In this document: positions 62,277-64,000 of the stretch, piece after piece
How positions within the stretch are numbered: the first letter of the stretch is position 1
Layout of the letters: each line of letters begins with the position of its first letter
Assembly: GCF_009711055.1 (NCBI RefSeq)
Contig: NZ_WMJY01000006.1
Location: 1 to 64,000, forward strand
Reading direction: 5' to 3'
From: Myroides pelagicus
GTDB taxonomy: Bacteria; Bacteroidota; Bacteroidia; Flavobacteriales; Flavobacteriaceae
DNA: 64,000 bases
Made by a program: the position numbers and the translations under genes
Notes under the pieces: generated by a model
What the model was told of the DNA's origin: nothing
What the model saw: only the letters and a program-made list of their open reading frames with translations
Database searches by the model: none

Positions 62277-63473
62277 TTAAAAGGTATAAAGGTTAATGTC
62301 TTTGTAATCTAGATTAAACCATTTGGCAACACTTAGGTTGGTAATCAATCCTTTGTAACTATAAACACCAGAGCGAATCAGGTGATCACAATTAATTGTG
62401 TTTTCAAATCCACCATTATCAGCGAATTCAAGTAGTAATGGTGTGATGATGTTGCTTAGTGCTATTGAAGCTGTTCTACAGTATCTAGAGGTAATATTGG
62501 GTACTCCGTAATGTATAACACCATTTTTTGTAATAGTTGGCAATTCATGAGAAGTTAGTTCTGATGTTTCAAAACATCCACCATTATCAATGGCAACATC
62601 GATAATAATGGCTCCGTTTTTCATGTTTTCAACCATGGTATTACTAACAATAATAGGTGCTCGATTTTCTCCTCTAATAGCTCCAATGGCGACATCACAT
62701 CGCATAAGTGCTTTGAGTAAGAGTTTTTCTTGAATAGTTGAGGTTGCAATTCGATGAGGTAAATTGTTTTGCAGTCGTTTAAGCTTCTGAATAGAGTTGT
62801 CGAATACTTTTACATTTGCGCCTAGGTTTAGAGCAGTTCGCGCAGCATTTTCTGCTACAATTCCCGCTCCTAGAATAACTACTTCTGTAGGAAGTACACC
62901 TGGTATATTACCAAAGAGTAATCCTTTTCCATTATTCACTGTTGTCATGAGTTCAGATGCGATGTGGATAGAAGCAATCCCAGCAATTTCGCTAAGAGCG
63001 CTTGTCGATGGGAAGGTTCCGTGTTTATCGTGGATAAAATCAATACCGATAGCGGATATTTTCTTTTTTGACAACAAGCGAAAATATTTCTCTGATAGAG
63101 TTTTTAGTTGAATAGTAGACCAAACAAGAGCATAAGGAGACAAAAGTTTAATTTCGTCCAATGTTGGAGGGACTACCTTTACAATAATCTGACAGCCAAA
63201 TACCTTTCTCGTGTCAGCTGTGATTTCAGCCCCTGCTTTGCTGTATTCTTTGTCACTATAACTTGCGGCTTCACCAGCTCCTTTTTCAATCAGTACTCTA
63301 TGGCCAAACGAAGTAAGTGTGTGTACTGCCTCTGGTGTGATGCAGACTCTTCGTTCAAGGTTGAAATTTTCTCTAGGAACCCCTATGTATAAGGTACTTC
63401 TAGAGGCTTCGACCATTAGGCATTCTTCTTGAGGTATAAGGTCTTGTTTTGAAAAAGGAGATGAGAATTCCAT
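62277..63473 (-). CDS. Alanine dehydrogenase/PNT-family protein with altered catalytic residue
   Basis: 398 residues. An N-terminal extension of about 27 residues precedes GVPRENFNLERRVCITP, the substrate domain. The Rossmann domain has VVILGAGIVAENAARTAL, and VDVAIDNGGCF-like residues (IIDVAIDNGGCFE) hold the conserved Asp. In known alanine dehydrogenases Lys75 and His96 act on the substrate. Here the Lys is kept (Lys99) but the His position reads Gln122 in STIQLKTL. This Bacteroidota subfamily may use another substrate or only bind NAD. It starts 18 bases after tsaE. Confidence 0.8.
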   Translation of the reverse strand: MEFSSPFSKQDLIPQEECLMVEASRSTLYIGVPRENFNLERRVCITPEAVHTLTSFGHRVLIEKGAGEAASYSDKEYSKAGAEITADTRKVFGCQIIVKVVPPTLDEIKLLSPYALVWSTIQLKTLSEKYFRLLSKKKISAIGIDFIHDKHGTFPSTSALSEIAGIASIHIASELMTTVNNGKGLLFGNIPGVLPTEVVILGAGIVAENAARTALNLGANVKVFDNSIQKLKRLQNNLPHRIATSTIQEKLLLKALMRCDVAIGAIRGENRAPIIVSNTMVENMKNGAIIIDVAIDNGGCFETSELTSHELPTITKNGVIHYGVPNITSRYCRTASIALSNIITPLLLEFADNGGFENTINCDHLIRSGVYSYKGLITNLSVAKWFNLDYKDINLYTF

Positions 63474-63490
63474 AGGTTAAAAGTTGAGTG

Positions 63491-63907
63491 TTAGTAATTG
63501 GTTAATTGAAGTCTTCGATCACCATTGTCTAAAGTATCAAGTTTTATTAAGGTATAATGATCTGGGAAGATAGAAGGAGTCTTGTCTGGCCATTCAATAA
63601 AACACCAGTTGCCCGAGTCAAGATATTCGTCCATTCCCATATCATACGCTTCGTCTTCTTCGTTTAGCCTATACAGGTCAAAGTGGTAGATGCTATTGTC
63701 TGTTGTCGTTGAGTGATATTCATTGACAATTGAAAAAGTTGGACTACTGGTTAAATCCATCACACCTAATTGCTTTGCTAAAGATTTGATTAGGGTTGTT
63801 TTGCCAGTACCCATTTCAGCTTCGAACAAAACAACTTTGTTTGTACTATTTTTTAAAACTGCAGCGGCAGTTTCGTCTATTTGAGCTAAAGAGAAAGTAG
63901 TGTCCAT
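63491..63907 (-). CDS. tsaE: tRNA threonylcarbamoyladenosine biosynthesis ATPase TsaE
   Basis: 138 residues. Walker A in EAEMGTGKTTLIKSL, followed by LTSSPTFSIVNEY, HFDLYRLN, and the C-terminal FIEWPD. With TsaB and TsaD it makes the t6A modification on tRNAs reading ANN codons. It lies 2 bases after the PorX-like gene and 17 bases before the alanine dehydrogenase-like gene; the three probably form one operon. Confidence 0.94.
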   Translation of the reverse strand: MDTTFSLAQIDETAAAVLKNSTNKVVLFEAEMGTGKTTLIKSLAKQLGVMDLTSSPTFSIVNEYHSTTTDNSIYHFDLYRLNEEDEAYDMGMDEYLDSGNWCFIEWPDKTPSIFPDHYTLIKLDTLDNGDRRLQLTNY

Positions 63908-63909
63908 TT

Positions 63910-64000
63910 TTATTTAGGATTTAATATAATAAAAGGAACGATTAATTCTTCTAGCGATATACCTCCATGTTGATAAGTATTACGGAAATAAGATACGTAA
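63910..64000 (-). CDS. porX: C-terminal end of a PorX-like response regulator with PglZ domain (cut by window edge)
   Basis: Only the last 29 codons are inside the window. The end reads YFRNTYQHGGISLEELIVPF, which matches the terminus of the PglZ domain of PorX proteins (HGG-x-S-x-E-E). PorX is the response regulator for type IX secretion in Bacteroidota. The tsaE start is two bases downstream. This identification rests on a short segment plus the neighbour tsaE. Confidence 0.65.
   Translation of the reverse strand, partial: YVSYFRNTYQHGGISLEELIVPFIILNPK

Noticed and set aside
1..64000. tRNA and rRNA genes
   Set aside because: I looked at the gaps for T-loop and anticodon-stem patterns and saw none that fold convincingly; a tRNAscan run would decide.

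Overview
The window looks like chromosomal DNA of a low-GC member of the Bacteroidota, most likely Flavobacteriaceae (a Myroides-like genome is my guess; genus cannot be fixed from the sequence alone). The reasons are: gliding-motility genes gldF and gldG; a fused lpxC-fabZ gene; the order lpxD, lpxC-fabZ, lpxA, efp, lpxD-like, sucD; a tsaE gene followed by the last codons of a PorX-like regulator; many lipoproteins; almost no Shine-Dalgarno sites; and more than twenty copies of the Bacteroidota -7 promoter element TAnnTTTG just upstream of genes.

Layout. 1-499: the 3' end of a group II intron (maturase C terminus plus RNA domains V/VI). 555-9364: lipoprotein, FHS-type sugar transporter, cysteine desulfurase, purM, ruvX, malate:quinone oxidoreductase, a charged helical protein and a small alpha/beta hydrolase. 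9470-16918: aroC, the convergent hutI-hutG operon, corA, a YggS-type PLP protein, and a GNAT/MocR divergent pair. 16919-17822 is a 0.9-kb non-coding stretch with small repeats. 17856-24545: META-domain lipoprotein, phoH, SAM hydrolase, ABM protein, gldF-gldG and dnaN. 24816-33378: acetyltransferase-like and spermidine-synthase-like genes, an M14 peptidase, an Lrp regulator, a membrane hydrolase, yaaA-hutH and an HD phosphohydrolase. 33409-39227: lipid A genes with efp and sucD. 39463-44742: pheT, then mutS2 with a DCC protein. 45238-51080: Crp/Fnr regulator, DUF3995 protein, CoA-transferase, a conserved unknown, an MBL hydrolase and two small envelope proteins. 51161-60079 (minus strand): esterase, Tic20-like protein, dihydroorotase-like protein, DEAD-box helicase, rdgB-recG and a VIT1-like protein. 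About 60272-61492: one IS3-family insertion sequence. 61834-64000: DUF4258-like protein, alanine dehydrogenase-like protein, tsaE and the tail of porX.

How the genes work together. Three of the four histidine-utilisation genes are present but split between two loci (hutI-hutG and yaaA-hutH); hutU is not in the window. The lpx run covers the first steps of lipid A synthesis. GldF/GldG and PorX link the window to gliding and type IX secretion. Strong stem-loops separate most convergent gene pairs.

I did not find a clearly new multi-gene system. The observations most worth following are: a dihydroorotase homologue that has lost essentially all of its metal-binding residues; an alanine dehydrogenase homologue with Gln where the catalytic His should be; a MutS2 without its Smr nuclease domain; an LpxD paralogue lacking one of the two active-site histidines; an internally duplicated lipoprotein; a sugar transporter with an inserted two-helix/coiled module; and promoter elements that overlap the apparent start codons of many genes, so those starts should move downstream.
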